Source: Mycobacterium sp. ACS4331
Lineage (GTDB): Bacteria > Actinomycetota > Actinomycetes > Mycobacteriales > Mycobacteriaceae
Direction: 5' to 3'
Length of the DNA: 64,000 bases
Assembly: GCF_001667265.1 (NCBI RefSeq)
Contig: NZ_LZHW01000028.1
Coordinates: 1 to 64,000 of the forward strand
Shown: piece by piece, positions 54,457 through 63,581 of the stretch
Position numbering within the stretch: position 1 is the stretch's first letter
How the letters are laid out: every line of letters begins with the position of its first letter
Notes under the pieces: model-generated
Seen by the model: the letters and a program-made list of their open reading frames with translations, nothing else
Databases searched by the model: none
Told to the model about the DNA's origin: nothing
Program-made: the position numbers and the translations under genes

Positions 54457-55608
54457 ATGATCCAGCAGTCAGCCCAGATCAGCGCACGGCGACCCGCCGA
54501 AGAACACGTCGCGGTTCGATGCGTCGACTCCGATGTGCATCCGGTGCCGCGAAGCGGGGAGTTGGCGCAGTACCTCCCGGAGCCCTGGCGCAGCAACTAT
54601 TTCCTGACACACCGGTATGGCGACCTCATCTACTACGACGCTCCTGACTACGCGCACGCGTTCGCGATGCGCACCGACACGTTTCCGGCCGACGGCGAGT
54701 TCGCCGGCAGTGATCCCGATCTGGCGTTCCGCCAGTTGATCATGGAGGCCGGGTCCGACATCGCGATCCTGGAGCCCGGCGCCTACCCGTGCCGAATCCC
54801 CGCGGCCGACCACGCGATGAGCCAGGCGCTCAACGACTGGCAGGCGAACCACTGGCTGGATTCACACAACAACTGGCACCAGCGCTGGCGCGGGTCCATC
54901 TGCGTCTCGATCGAGACACCCGAACTCGCGGCCGCCGAAATCGAGAAATGGGCCGGCCACCCCTACATGGCCCAAGTCCTGATCAAAGCCGAACGCAGAC
55001 CATCCTGGGGCGACCCGATGTACGACCCGGTCTGGGCCGCGGCCACCAAACACGACATCACCGTGTCCTGCCACCTGTCCCGCAGCCATTTCGAGGAACT
55101 GCCGATTCCGCCGGTCGGGTTCCCCAGCTACAACCACGATTTCATGGTCACCTACTCGCTGTTGGCGGCCAACCAGGTGATGAGCCTGATCTTCGACGGC
55201 GTCTTCGACCGCTTTCCCACCCTGCGCATCGTCCTGGTCGAACACGCCTTCACCTGGATCCTGCCGCTGATGTGGCGCATGGACGCCATCTACGAAGCCC
55301 GCAAGCAGTGGATGGACATCAAGCGCAAGCCCAGCGACTACGTCAAGGACCACATCAAATTCACCACCCAGCCGCTGGACTACCCCGAGGACAAGACCGA
55401 ACTCTCCCGGGCCCTCGAGTGGATGGAGTGCGAGAAGATCCTGCTCTACAGCAGCGACTACCCGCACTGGACCTTCGACGACCCGCGCTGGCTGGTCAAA
55501 CACCTGCCCGAACACGCCCGCGAGGCCATCATGTTCGGCAACGGCATCGCCACCTACCACCTGCCCGACACCGTCCCCGCCCTCGAGGGACAGGTCCGGG
55601 TGTTCTGA
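54457..55608 (+). CDS. Amidohydrolase-2 family metal-dependent hydrolase
   Basis: 383 residues. TIM-barrel of the ACMSD/amidohydrolase-2 type: DSDVHP near residue 24 (HxD-like), SCHLSRSHFEE (His), VEHAFTWILPL and the final SSDYPHWTFDDP with the conserved Asp. Such enzymes decarboxylate or hydrolyse aromatic or cyclic acids. It lies divergent from recC and convergent with the P450 (12 bp between stops), so it may be linked with the P450 in lipid or aromatic catabolism. The substrate is unknown. Confidence 0.85.
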   Translation: MIQQSAQISARRPAEEHVAVRCVDSDVHPVPRSGELAQYLPEPWRSNYFLTHRYGDLIYYDAPDYAHAFAMRTDTFPADGEFAGSDPDLAFRQLIMEAGSDIAILEPGAYPCRIPAADHAMSQALNDWQANHWLDSHNNWHQRWRGSICVSIETPELAAAEIEKWAGHPYMAQVLIKAERRPSWGDPMYDPVWAAATKHDITVSCHLSRSHFEELPIPPVGFPSYNHDFMVTYSLLAANQVMSLIFDGVFDRFPTLRIVLVEHAFTWILPLMWRMDAIYEARKQWMDIKRKPSDYVKDHIKFTTQPLDYPEDKTELSRALEWMECEKILLYSSDYPHWTFDDPRWLVKHLPEHAREAIMFGNGIATYHLPDTVPALEGQVRVF

Positions 55609-55620
55609 AAGCCCTGTCCC

Positions 55621-56919
55621 TCAGGGCGTCCAGGCGACCGGCAGTCTCTTGATGCCGTGCACGAAGGCCGAGCGGAGGATCGAGGGTTCCTCGGTGGCGA
55701 CGATGTCGGGGAGATGCATACGCAGCTCGTCGAACAGCACCCGCACCTCGCGACGCGCCAGATTTGCCCCCAGGCAGAAGTGCGCCCCACCCGCGCCGAA
55801 ACCTATCTGCGGGTTGGGGTTTCGTGTCACGTCAAAGGTCCACGGGTCAGCGAACACCGATTCGTCGCGGTTGGCCGAGTTGTACCACATCGAGACCTTG
55901 TCACCGGCCTTCATCTGCACGCCACCCATTTCGTAGTCCGCGGTGAGGTTGCGGCGCATGAAGATGATCGGCGACGCCCACCGGACGATCTCCTCGACAG
56001 CGGTGCCCGCGTACGCGTCGAAGTCGTTGAACCACTTGGCCCGTTCGTCGGGATAGCGGGTCAGGGCGACCATCCCGTGACTCATCGCGTTGCGGGTGGT
56101 CTCGTTCCCGGCCGCCAACAGCAGGATGAAGAAGGACTCGATCTCGGAGGTCGTCAGGCGCTCACCGTCGACCTCGGCGTTCACCAGGTTCGTCATCAGA
56201 TCCTCGGTCGGGCGCGTCCGTCGCGACTCGGCCAGTCTCACCGCGTACTGGCCGAGTTCGAACACCACCTTCACGATGTCGTCGAAGTCGCCCGACGCCT
56301 CCTCGTCACCCGTGCCCATCAGGACCGTGGTCCAGTGGAACACATCGGGTTCGTCCTCCTCGGGAATGCCCATCATGTCGCAGATGATCTGCAGCGGCAG
56401 CGGACCAGACAGCGCCTCGACGAAGTCGGCACGCCCGTCAGGATGCTGAGCCCGCATGTCGGCGACCAGGCGGCGCGCGCGATCCCGCACACTCTGCTCG
56501 ATCCGGGCCAGCACCTTCGGCGTGAAGGCACGGTTGACGATCGAACGCAGCCTCAGATGCCGAGGATCGTCGAGCGTGATCATCGACCCGAGGTACTCGG
56601 CGATTTCGGGGGCGACGTCGTTGAGCGACGTGCTGGTCGGACTGGAACTGAACAGTTCGGGGTTCCGGCTCGCGAAGTGCACGTGCTCATGCTTCGTCAG
56701 TGCCCAGTGCCCGGCCCCGGTGGGGAAGCCGGGCATCTCGACGACGTCGAAGAACGTGATCGGGGCCTCCCGACGCAGCGTCGCGAACGCGCCGTCGCGC
56801 CGGTCGGCATCCCATCCCCAGAACTCCAGGGAGCCGAGGTCGATGTCGGCGAGTGGCACGGCGGGTGGGGGCGTCCCGTTGCGGCGAGGCGAGATGGCCG
56901 AATCGAGGATGGCGGTCAT
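55621..56919 (-). CDS. Cytochrome P450, CYP124/125/142-like type
   Basis: 432 residues from the ATG at 56919. I-helix LLAAGNETTRNA; ExxR in VEEIVRWASP; heme loop GFGAGGAHFCLGANLARRE with the Cys ligand. The stretch FMRRNLTADYEMGGVQMKAGDKVSMWYNSANRDESVF is the pattern of the actinobacterial CYP124/125/142 group, which hydroxylates methyl-branched lipid and sterol side chains. Exact family not assignable by eye. A CRP-like site lies 35 bp upstream. Confidence 0.88.
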   Translation of the reverse strand: MTAILDSAISPRRNGTPPPAVPLADIDLGSLEFWGWDADRRDGAFATLRREAPITFFDVVEMPGFPTGAGHWALTKHEHVHFASRNPELFSSSPTSTSLNDVAPEIAEYLGSMITLDDPRHLRLRSIVNRAFTPKVLARIEQSVRDRARRLVADMRAQHPDGRADFVEALSGPLPLQIICDMMGIPEEDEPDVFHWTTVLMGTGDEEASGDFDDIVKVVFELGQYAVRLAESRRTRPTEDLMTNLVNAEVDGERLTTSEIESFFILLLAAGNETTRNAMSHGMVALTRYPDERAKWFNDFDAYAGTAVEEIVRWASPIIFMRRNLTADYEMGGVQMKAGDKVSMWYNSANRDESVFADPWTFDVTRNPNPQIGFGAGGAHFCLGANLARREVRVLFDELRMHLPDIVATEEPSILRSAFVHGIKRLPVAWTP

Positions 56920-56953
56920 GGGGTCCCCCCTTTTTGGGTACGTCAGACTTGAG

Positions 56954-56969
56954 TGTGACATCTGTCACG
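56954..56969. promoter_or_regulatory. CRP-like binding site
   Basis: TGTGACATCTGTCACG matches the cAMP-receptor-protein consensus TGTGA-N6-TCACA except for the last base. It contains the perfect repeat GTGACA-TC-TGTCAC (56955-56968). Located 35 bp upstream of the P450 ATG and 135 bp from the divergent gene at 57104. cAMP control of the P450 is likely. Confidence 0.65.
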
Positions 56970-57103
56970 TTCGCGGCCAAGTGGCCTCGCCACCGGCCGC
57001 GAGCTGAGGATTCCGCGTGTCGTTGGCCCGGATCGGCCACTCTTCGGTGTATACGCGAGTGAAAGGCGAGACAAGTGGGGCGTTGTCTGCCACCCTCTGA
57101 GGG

Positions 57104-57655
57104 ATGAATCCGACGCCGCGCTCCCGCTGGGCCCTGTCCGCCGTCGTGCTGTGCGCGATCGCGGCGGTGATGGCCTCGGTTGCCACGGTGGTGGCACTCA
57201 ACGACGCGAGGCAGGCCTTCGAGACCGAGCACACGCGGCCCCTTGCGGTCGGGGACTGCGTGGTGGTGGACGCCGGTCCCCCGGATCAGGTGCAGGCCCG
57301 CCGATCGTCATGTGGTGAGGACCCCAGCTACACAGTCGGCGCCCTGGCGACGTCCACCGGCGAATGCCCCAGCGCGGAATACCAGCACTTCCCAGGACCC
57401 GCGGCGGACCGCGCCACGGCCAGCCTGTGTCTGGTGCCCAACCTCGTCGCCGACCACTGCTACCGCCTCGGGATGCCGATAGGGGTGGTTGAGAAGGCCA
57501 ACTGCGCGGAGAGAAGTGCCGGCAGTGGCGTGCTGGTGCAGGTCAAGCAACGCCTCGACGTCCGGGACCGAGGTGCCTGCCCGTCGTCGGCCGGCCAGTA
57601 CGCCTGGCCGTACCCGTCGCCGGCCCGGACGTACTGCACCGCGACGGTGTTCTAA
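57104..57655 (+). CDS. Membrane-anchored extracytoplasmic protein with GDCV domain
   Basis: 183 residues. One N-terminal membrane helix (about 9-32) anchors a small extracytoplasmic cysteine-rich domain beginning VGDCVVVD, with at least eight cysteines, resembling LppU/SCO3897-type proteins. The GDCV start is shared with the C-terminal domains of the two DUF4190 proteins at 3.6-5.1 kb. Its stop overlaps the stop of the convergent SRPBCC gene by 3 bases. Function unknown. Confidence 0.7.
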   Translation: MNPTPRSRWALSAVVLCAIAAVMASVATVVALNDARQAFETEHTRPLAVGDCVVVDAGPPDQVQARRSSCGEDPSYTVGALATSTGECPSAEYQHFPGPAADRATASLCLVPNLVADHCYRLGMPIGVVEKANCAERSAGSGVLVQVKQRLDVRDRGACPSSAGQYAWPYPSPARTYCTATVF

Positions 57656-58107
57656 CCCGCCTCCACCACGGCTTTGATGCGGTTGAGGGTCTTGGTCATA
57701 TCGCGACGGTTCCGGCGCGTGCGCAGCTGTCCGCCGAACAGTCCGAACAGCGTGCTGAACAGCGACTCGTTCATGCGGAACGATTCGGTGACGTCGGTGC
57801 CGTCGCCTGCGGGAACCAACTGGTAGCGCCAGTTGTTGACGGGGCGGTCACCGAGGAGCACTTCAAAACCGAAGTCCCGCCCCGGTTCACAGGACGTCAC
57901 ACGACAGGTCGTCCAGTAGACCGGACCGATCTCGTTGCGCCGCACATGCCCCCGGAACTTCGCCCCGAGCGCCGGTCCGGTGGCGCCGTCGAGCCATTCG
58001 GCTTCGAACGTCTCGGGCGAGAACTTACCGGTGTTGCGCACGTCGGCGATCAGTTCCCAGATCTTGTCGGCGGGTGCGTCCATGTGCACCGTCACAGATG
58101 CCTGCAT
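57652..58107 (-). CDS. SRPBCC (polyketide cyclase/START-like) protein
   Basis: 151 residues from the ATG at 58107 with GAGAGGG upstream. The SRPBCC start VTVHMDAPADKIWELIADVRNTGKFSPE is clear, followed by strand-rich DFGFEVLLGDRPVNNWRYQLVPAGDGTDVTESF. These form a hydrophobic pocket for lipid or polyketide ligands. Downstream of the maltokinase by 16 bp on the same strand, so probably co-transcribed with it. Confidence 0.87.
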   Translation of the reverse strand: MQASVTVHMDAPADKIWELIADVRNTGKFSPETFEAEWLDGATGPALGAKFRGHVRRNEIGPVYWTTCRVTSCEPGRDFGFEVLLGDRPVNNWRYQLVPAGDGTDVTESFRMNESLFSTLFGLFGGQLRTRRNRRDMTKTLNRIKAVVEAG

Positions 58108-58123
58108 TGAATGGCCCTCTCGT

Positions 58124-59449
58124 TCAGTCCACCAGGGAGGAGATCGATCGCAGCGGAATGGGCAGCCAGTCTGGACGATAGCGCGCTTCATAGGCCGCTT
58201 CATAGACTGCCTTGTCCAATTCATACGCGATCAGCACCCGCTCGGAGTCCCTCGGATCCGCGCCCGCGACCTCGGCGTAGCCGTCGCAGAATGCTGCGCG
58301 ATTGGCGGCGCTGAACGCCACCGCCGCGTCCTGATGCTGCCCGTCGGTCCCGACGAGCGGCTGAAACGCCGCGTACTCGTAGGACCTCAGCATCCCGGAC
58401 ACGTCCCGCAGCGGGGAGTCGGGCCTGCGTCGCTCGGCGAGCGGCGCTCCGGGCTCGCCCTCGAAGTCGATCACCAACCAGTCTCGCGGCGTGCGCAACA
58501 CCTGCCCCAGGTGCAGGTCCCCGTGCACGCGTTGCACGGTGATGGGCTCTGCGGCAAGCGATCTGAATCTCTGCTCGATCTTCCCGGCAAGCGGTTCAAG
58601 CTCCGGAACCTGACTGCTTGCGGCACCGAGCCGGGCCAGCGCGACGTCAACCGGGTAGTGCCCTCGGGCGGTGCCCAACTCCGCTGCCAACGCCGCGTGC
58701 ACCGACGCGACGGCACGGCCGAGCTGTCGCGACTGCTCGGTGAAGTCGCCGCCCGGTTGTCCGCTGTAGTGACTGCGGGCCGCCGCCGTCGCCAGCGCCC
58801 AACCCTCGGACGCCCCTTCGGCGAACGCCGTCACCATGCCCAGCGGGCAGGGCCTGTCGTCCCACGTGGTGTCGAACGACGCCAGCAGGCGGGCCACGTT
58901 GTGATTGCCCGCCCGGCCGAGCACTCGGTTGAGTTCGATGTCGGGGTTGACACCGGTGTGCACGCGACGGAACACCTTCAGGATCGCCTCGGTGCCGAAC
59001 ACCACACTGGTGTTGCTCTGCTCAGCACTGGACACGCGGGGCGTGACACCGTCGCCGGGCAGCCTCACATTGGGTTCGGCGGTGAACACCACCCGGCCAC
59101 GCACCGCCGATGCCGCGCACAGCTGCATCAGCAGCGAGGCCGATTCCGGATCGTGCAGCGCGTCGTGACCGATGCGCCCGCCAGCGGCGCCGATGACGGC
59201 AGGGCCGGGAACTCCGTCGATCACCTCGTCCGCCCACCGCACGACGACCTGATAACGCTCCGGCGCTCCCTGCGCATACGTGACGTCGACGAGGATGAGA
59301 TCCAGATCCTCGGCCAGCGCGGTGATCTCAACGGCTTTCGCTGCCGTCAACCTCCGGTTGCGCCCGGCGTACCAACGTTGATGGGGTAACCAGTCAGCGA
59401 ACAGCAGGTCCATCGGAATCACGTCATCCATCGGTCTGGGCTTACCCAC
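58124..59449 (-). CDS. mak: Maltokinase (Mak, Rv0127-like)
   Basis: 441 residues with the GTG at 59449, or 435 from the ATG at 59431. It phosphorylates maltose with ATP to maltose-1-phosphate, the substrate of GlgE for alpha-glucan synthesis. The mycobacterial start [14 protein letters not shown], the [23 protein letters not shown] segment, the catalytic [10 protein letters not shown] (Asp, Gln) and the metal-binding IDFEGEPG are intact, and the end [12 protein letters not shown] matches. The usual upstream partner treS is absent here: the gene before it is an ABC transporter on the same strand. It may be a second copy or the only one moved from treS. Confidence 0.9.
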   Translation of the reverse strand: MGKPRPMDDVIPMDLLFADWLPHQRWYAGRNRRLTAAKAVEITALAEDLDLILVDVTYAQGAPERYQVVVRWADEVIDGVPGPAVIGAAGGRIGHDALHDPESASLLMQLCAASAVRGRVVFTAEPNVRLPGDGVTPRVSSAEQSNTSVVFGTEAILKVFRRVHTGVNPDIELNRVLGRAGNHNVARLLASFDTTWDDRPCPLGMVTAFAEGASEGWALATAAARSHYSGQPGGDFTEQSRQLGRAVASVHAALAAELGTARGHYPVDVALARLGAASSQVPELEPLAGKIEQRFRSLAAEPITVQRVHGDLHLGQVLRTPRDWLVIDFEGEPGAPLAERRRPDSPLRDVSGMLRSYEYAAFQPLVGTDGQHQDAAVAFSAANRAAFCDGYAEVAGADPRDSERVLIAYELDKAVYEAAYEARYRPDWLPIPLRSISSLVD

Positions 59450-59530
59450 GCATGCGGGCCCTCAATCGTAGGGCGTCCCGTCGCCCGTCGCGCGCGCCCC
59501 AGTCCGGCTCGGCGCCGCCGAACGCGAAGA

Positions 59531-60607
59531 TCAGGGAGCTGATCTCCGGGCTCGGCGAGTGGGGCCGGCGACGACGAGCACAGGTGCCGGATCGATCCGC
59601 AGGCGCACCCTCATCCCGGTGGCGAGCCGTCTCGCCCGCACTCCCGAGGTTTGGGCGATCAGCCGGACACCGCCGCGCAGTTGAAGTTTCACGCGCGAGA
59701 TGGGTCCGAGGAAGGCGATCTCGACCACCATCGCATCCCCCTCCGGATCCGGGGTCACGTCAATGGCTTCGGGGCGCACAAGCGCGGTTCCCGGGCCCGA
59801 CACCGACCCGGGCAGGGCGGGAACGACGGCGCCGAGGACCTTCACCGCGCCGTTGGCCGCGCGTGCTGGGATGCGATTGCTCAAGCCGACGAAGTCGGCG
59901 ACGAACGGTGTCGCGGGGGCCGCGTACAGGTCGACCGGAGCGGCGATCTGCTCGAGCCTGCCCCGGTTCATCACGCCGACACGGTCCGCGATCGCCAGGG
60001 CCTCCTCCTGGTCGTGCGTCACGAACAGGGTCGTCGTCCCCACCTCCGACTGCACCCGCCGGATCTCGTCGCGAAGTTGTACGCGCACCTTGGCGTCCAG
60101 GGCGGACAACGGCTCGTCCAGCAGGAGCACCTGCGGCTCGATGGCCAGGGCACGCGCCAACGCCACCCGCTGCTGCTGGCCGCCCGACAGCTCGCTGGCG
60201 TACTTGTCCCGGTGCGCGGACAATCCGACCAGGTCGAGCATTTCGGCCGCGCGCGCGTCTCGCTTGGCCTTGGCCGCACCCCGCACCTTCAACCCGAACG
60301 CGACGTTGTCGAGGACGGTCAGATGCGGGAACAGGCTGTAGGCCTGGAACACCATGCCCATGTCACGTCGGTTGGGCGGCGTGGCGGTGACGTCCTGGCC
60401 CCCGACCGCGACGCGCCCGGACGTCGGTTCATCAAGGCCGGCCAGAATCCGCAGTGCCGTGGTCTTACCGCATCCCGACGGTCCCAACAGCGCAACCAAC
60501 TCGCCCGGTTCCAGCCGCAGCGTGAGGCCGTCGAGAGCCTTCACGGTGCCGAACACCCGGCTCAGGTTCACCAGGTCGACGGCGACTCCGGCGCGGCGCG
60601 GGCTCAT
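59531..60607 (-). CDS. ABC importer ATPase, PotA-like
   Basis: 358 residues. Walker A LLGPSGCGKTTAL, Q-loop VFQAYSLFPHL, signature LSGGQQQRVALARA, Walker B VLLLDEPLSALD and H-loop VTHDQEEA are all present. A C-terminal TOBE-type regulatory domain (VKVLGAVVP, ALVRPEAIDV) fits the polyamine/iron/phosphonate importer class. ATGA overlap with the permease. Part of the four-gene importer 63.4-59.5 kb. Confidence 0.93.
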   Translation of the reverse strand: MSPRRAGVAVDLVNLSRVFGTVKALDGLTLRLEPGELVALLGPSGCGKTTALRILAGLDEPTSGRVAVGGQDVTATPPNRRDMGMVFQAYSLFPHLTVLDNVAFGLKVRGAAKAKRDARAAEMLDLVGLSAHRDKYASELSGGQQQRVALARALAIEPQVLLLDEPLSALDAKVRVQLRDEIRRVQSEVGTTTLFVTHDQEEALAIADRVGVMNRGRLEQIAAPVDLYAAPATPFVADFVGLSNRIPARAANGAVKVLGAVVPALPGSVSGPGTALVRPEAIDVTPDPEGDAMVVEIAFLGPISRVKLQLRGGVRLIAQTSGVRARRLATGMRVRLRIDPAPVLVVAGPTRRARRSAP

Positions 60608-61431
60608 CGCGGCACTCCCATGGGCAGGTCGGCGTCCTCCTGGGCGTCAACGTCGCGGCCGCGTCGCAACCACTTGGTGAGCAGCGACAGGGCCAGGAGC
60701 AGAACGAAGCCGAACAGCAGCACCGCCAGTGAGGCCGCCACCGAGGTGGGTCCGTCGCTCTTGCTGATGGCCACGATCTGCACCTGCAGGGTCTGGAAGC
60801 CCGACAGCGACGCGATGGTGTACTCGCCGAGCACGACCGCGATGGAGATGAAGGCCGCCGAAACCACACCGGAGAGGATATTCGGCACCACGACGCGCAG
60901 GACCGTGGTGGGCCACCCCGCCCCCAGTGAGCGGGCGGCCTCCGACAGTGTCTGCAGGTCGATCGACGACAGTGCGGCATCCAGTGCGCGGTACGCGAAG
61001 GGCAGCACCACGATGACGTAGATGAAGGTCAAGGTCAGCGCGGACTCGCCGAGCAGGTAGTTCACCCACAGGTACACGTTGCGCAGCCCCACCACGATCA
61101 CCAGTGCGGGAATGGTCAACGGCAGCAGGCACAGGAAGTCGATCAGCCCTTTGGCCCACGGCGCGCGCAACCGCACCCAGATCATCGTCGGCAGAAGGAT
61201 CAGCAGCATGACCACCACGGTCAGCACCGACAAGAGCAGCGAGACGACGATCGCCGAGTACAACGCATCGTCGGCAACCAGGTTCGTCCACGCTGTGAGC
61301 GTGCGGCCCTCACCACGCAGATTCCGCGTGGAGAAGTCAGCCATCGCGTAGAGCGGAAAGAAGAAGAACAGGGCGAATGCCGCCACCAGCACGGCTCGAA
61401 ACACCGTGAAGCCCTGGATCTTCGGCTTCAT
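60604..61431 (-). CDS. ABC importer permease, PotC-like
   Basis: 275 residues from the ATG at 61431 (ATGA overlap with the upstream permease). Six helices; the EAA loop reads TLSEAARSLGAGWPTTVLRVVVPNILSGV, which contacts the ATPase. Longer frames upstream only shadow the other permease. Partner of the permease at 61428. Confidence 0.92.
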   Translation of the reverse strand: MKPKIQGFTVFRAVLVAAFALFFFFPLYAMADFSTRNLRGEGRTLTAWTNLVADDALYSAIVVSLLLSVLTVVVMLLILLPTMIWVRLRAPWAKGLIDFLCLLPLTIPALVIVVGLRNVYLWVNYLLGESALTLTFIYVIVVLPFAYRALDAALSSIDLQTLSEAARSLGAGWPTTVLRVVVPNILSGVVSAAFISIAVVLGEYTIASLSGFQTLQVQIVAISKSDGPTSVAASLAVLLFGFVLLLALSLLTKWLRRGRDVDAQEDADLPMGVPR

Positions 61432-62300
61432 TGCAGCCACCTCGCGGTCCGCCGCGTCAGCACGTGATAGCCGGTCATGACCAGCGCGACGACGACGATC
61501 ATCTGCAGCGCGAGCGCGTAGGCGAAGCCCTCCTGCCCCAGGACGACCTCGCTGGTGAGCGCCGACCTGATCAACAGCGGCACGATCGGGCTGCCCTGGC
61601 TGACCAGGGCAGCCGCGGTGGCGTACGCCGCAAAGGCGTTGGCGAACAGCAGCAGCATCGACCCGAAGAACGCCGGCGCCAACAGCGGGAAACCAACTTC
61701 CCGCCAGTACTGCCACGGGCTGGCGCCCAGGCTGACGGCCGCCTCGCGCCACTGTGCGCGAAGGCCTTCGAGCGCGGGCAGAAAGACGATGACCATGAGT
61801 GGGATCTGAAAGTAGGTGTACACCAGGATCAGACCGGGCAGGCTGTACAGCCATCCGTCACCGGCCAGGTCCAATCCCAGGTGCTCGGCGGCCCACACCG
61901 TCAGGACGCCGTTGAGACCGATCGTGGCCAGGAACGCGAAGGCCAGAGCGACGCCACCGAATTGAGCCAGCACGCTGGACAGCGCCAGGACCACCCGCCG
62001 CAGAGTCGACTCGGCGGGTCTGCCCACGAACAGTCCGGCCAACGCGGCGCCGAAGACGGCCCCGATCACGGCGGTGGCGGCGGACAGAACGATGCTGCGC
62101 CACAGCGCCGTCAGTGCCGTCGCCGAGAAGAGCGCACCGACACGATCGAACGTGAAGGCGCCGTCGAGGTAGAACGCGTGGATGATCACCGTCACGGTGG
62201 GGATGATCAGGAAGATCCCGACGAACACCAGAAACGGCAGCAGCACCAACGCGTCCCGCAGTCGTCGCGCGACCCTCGGGGCGTCGACGACGTCAGCCAA
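61428..62300 (-). CDS. ABC importer permease, PotB-like
   Basis: 290 residues, TTG start at 62300 inside the substrate-binding gene stop; no better start is seen. Six helices with the EAA loop WREAAVSLGASPWQYWREVGFPLLAPAF. Forms the heterodimeric channel with the PotC-like permease. Confidence 0.9.
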   Translation of the reverse strand: MADVVDAPRVARRLRDALVLLPFLVFVGIFLIIPTVTVIIHAFYLDGAFTFDRVGALFSATALTALWRSIVLSAATAVIGAVFGAALAGLFVGRPAESTLRRVVLALSSVLAQFGGVALAFAFLATIGLNGVLTVWAAEHLGLDLAGDGWLYSLPGLILVYTYFQIPLMVIVFLPALEGLRAQWREAAVSLGASPWQYWREVGFPLLAPAFFGSMLLLFANAFAAYATAAALVSQGSPIVPLLIRSALTSEVVLGQEGFAYALALQMIVVVALVMTGYHVLTRRTARWLQ

Positions 62301-63411
62301 TTGCCTTGGCCCAGTTCTCCGCCAGGTACTTCGCCGCGATGTCGGTCTGCTCCTTGGTCGGCACCGTGACCGGACCGTCGATGGCGGGCAACCGGTCGAA
62401 CACCTTGGGGTCGAACGTGGTGGCGTGGATCATCGCGTCCGCGCGCACTGGCCGAACTCCGCTGGCCGCGAACAGATTCTGCCCCTCGTCGCTGAAGAGG
62501 AACTCCTGCCACAGCCGCGCGGCCGCGGGATGGGGAGCGTCGGCGTTGATCGCCTGGTGGTAGTAACCCGCCACCGCGGCGTCGTTGGGCACGAAGATGC
62601 GCCAGGTCGGCTTCTTCTCGCTGACGGCACCGTTGAGGTAGTTCCAGTCGATGACGACCGGGGTCTGTCCGGATTCGATGGTCGCCGGCGTCGGGTCGAC
62701 CGGCAGGAAGTTACCGATCTGCTTGAGCTTGCTGAAGAACTCGACACCGGGGGCGATGTCGTCCGCGGATCCCCCCTGTGACAGAGCCACCATCAGGACG
62801 CCGGAGAATGCCGCACCGGCCTGGGTGGGATCGCCGTTGAGGGTGACCTTGCCTTTGAACGCCGGATCGAGGAGGTCGTCGATCGCGGTGATCTCGGGAA
62901 GCACCGCCGAGTCGTACCCGATCGACATGTATCCGCCGTAGTCGTTGACCCACCGGCCGTCGGGGTCCTTCATTCCGGCGGGGATCTGGTCGAAATGCGT
63001 CACCTTGTAGGGCGCGAACATCGACGTGTTGGCCAACGCGACCGCCTGGCCCAGATCGAAGACGTCAGGAGCGGTGCTCTTGCCCTTCTGCTGAGTCGCC
63101 GCGTTGATCTCCTCCTGCGACGAAGCCTCCGGCTGGGTCGAATTCACCTTGATGCCGTACTTGTCGCTGAACGCCTTGATGATGGCGCCGTAGTTGGCCC
63201 AATCCGGCGGGAGGGCGATGACATTGAGCTCACCCTCGGCCTGGGCCGCCTCGATCAGCTTCTCCATACCGCCGAAGTCCGCCGCCGAGGTCGCCTCCGA
63301 TGCGCCACCGTCGTCGGCCCTGCGCTCAGGGGGCGCACAGGAGGCCAGCCCCAGCGTCAGCACAGAGGCCGCCGTCGCGGCGAATGCGCCGAGGTGCCGA
63401 GATGTCGTCAT
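62293..63411 (-). CDS. ABC importer substrate-binding lipoprotein, PotD-like
   Basis: 372 residues from the ATG at 63411. Signal ends in a lipobox LASC (Cys near 25), so it is membrane-tethered outside the cell. The mature part is a two-lobe binding protein of the PotD/iron/phosphonate class (ELNVIALPPDWANYGAIIKAFSDKYGI; EEINAATQQKGKSTAPDVFDLG; DWNYLNGA). The cargo is not predictable; polyamines, an iron complex or phosphonate are candidates. First gene of the importer operon. Confidence 0.9.
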   Translation of the reverse strand: MTTSRHLGAFAATAASVLTLGLASCAPPERRADDGGASEATSAADFGGMEKLIEAAQAEGELNVIALPPDWANYGAIIKAFSDKYGIKVNSTQPEASSQEEINAATQQKGKSTAPDVFDLGQAVALANTSMFAPYKVTHFDQIPAGMKDPDGRWVNDYGGYMSIGYDSAVLPEITAIDDLLDPAFKGKVTLNGDPTQAGAAFSGVLMVALSQGGSADDIAPGVEFFSKLKQIGNFLPVDPTPATIESGQTPVVIDWNYLNGAVSEKKPTWRIFVPNDAAVAGYYHQAINADAPHPAAARLWQEFLFSDEGQNLFAASGVRPVRADAMIHATTFDPKVFDRLPAIDGPVTVPTKEQTDIAAKYLAENWAKAIG

Positions 63412-63523
63412 GACCCAAACCTTCCGAGGAGCACGAGACCGGGTGGTGTCGCGGGGTTGTCCACTGCTTGAACTGAAACCGACATGTTCCCTACAAAGGC
63501 TCCGCAGCACAAGACAACGGGGC

Positions 63524-63570
63524 CCAGACACGAAATCCCCCAACTGTGCGTTGGGGGATTTCGCGTCTGG
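63524..63570. terminator. Very long hairpin after second antigen 85 gene
   Basis: A 21-bp stem with one A:C mismatch: the inner 14 bp, CGAAATCCCCCAAC, are matched exactly at 63550-63563 across a 5-base loop, and the outer 6 bp (CCAGAC/GTCTGG) add to it. It lies 11 bp past the stop of the antigen 85 gene (reading leftward). There is no T-run, so it acts as a strong-stem terminator and separates this gene from the importer operon. Confidence 0.78.
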
Positions 63571-63581
63571 TCTGCCGTCGA

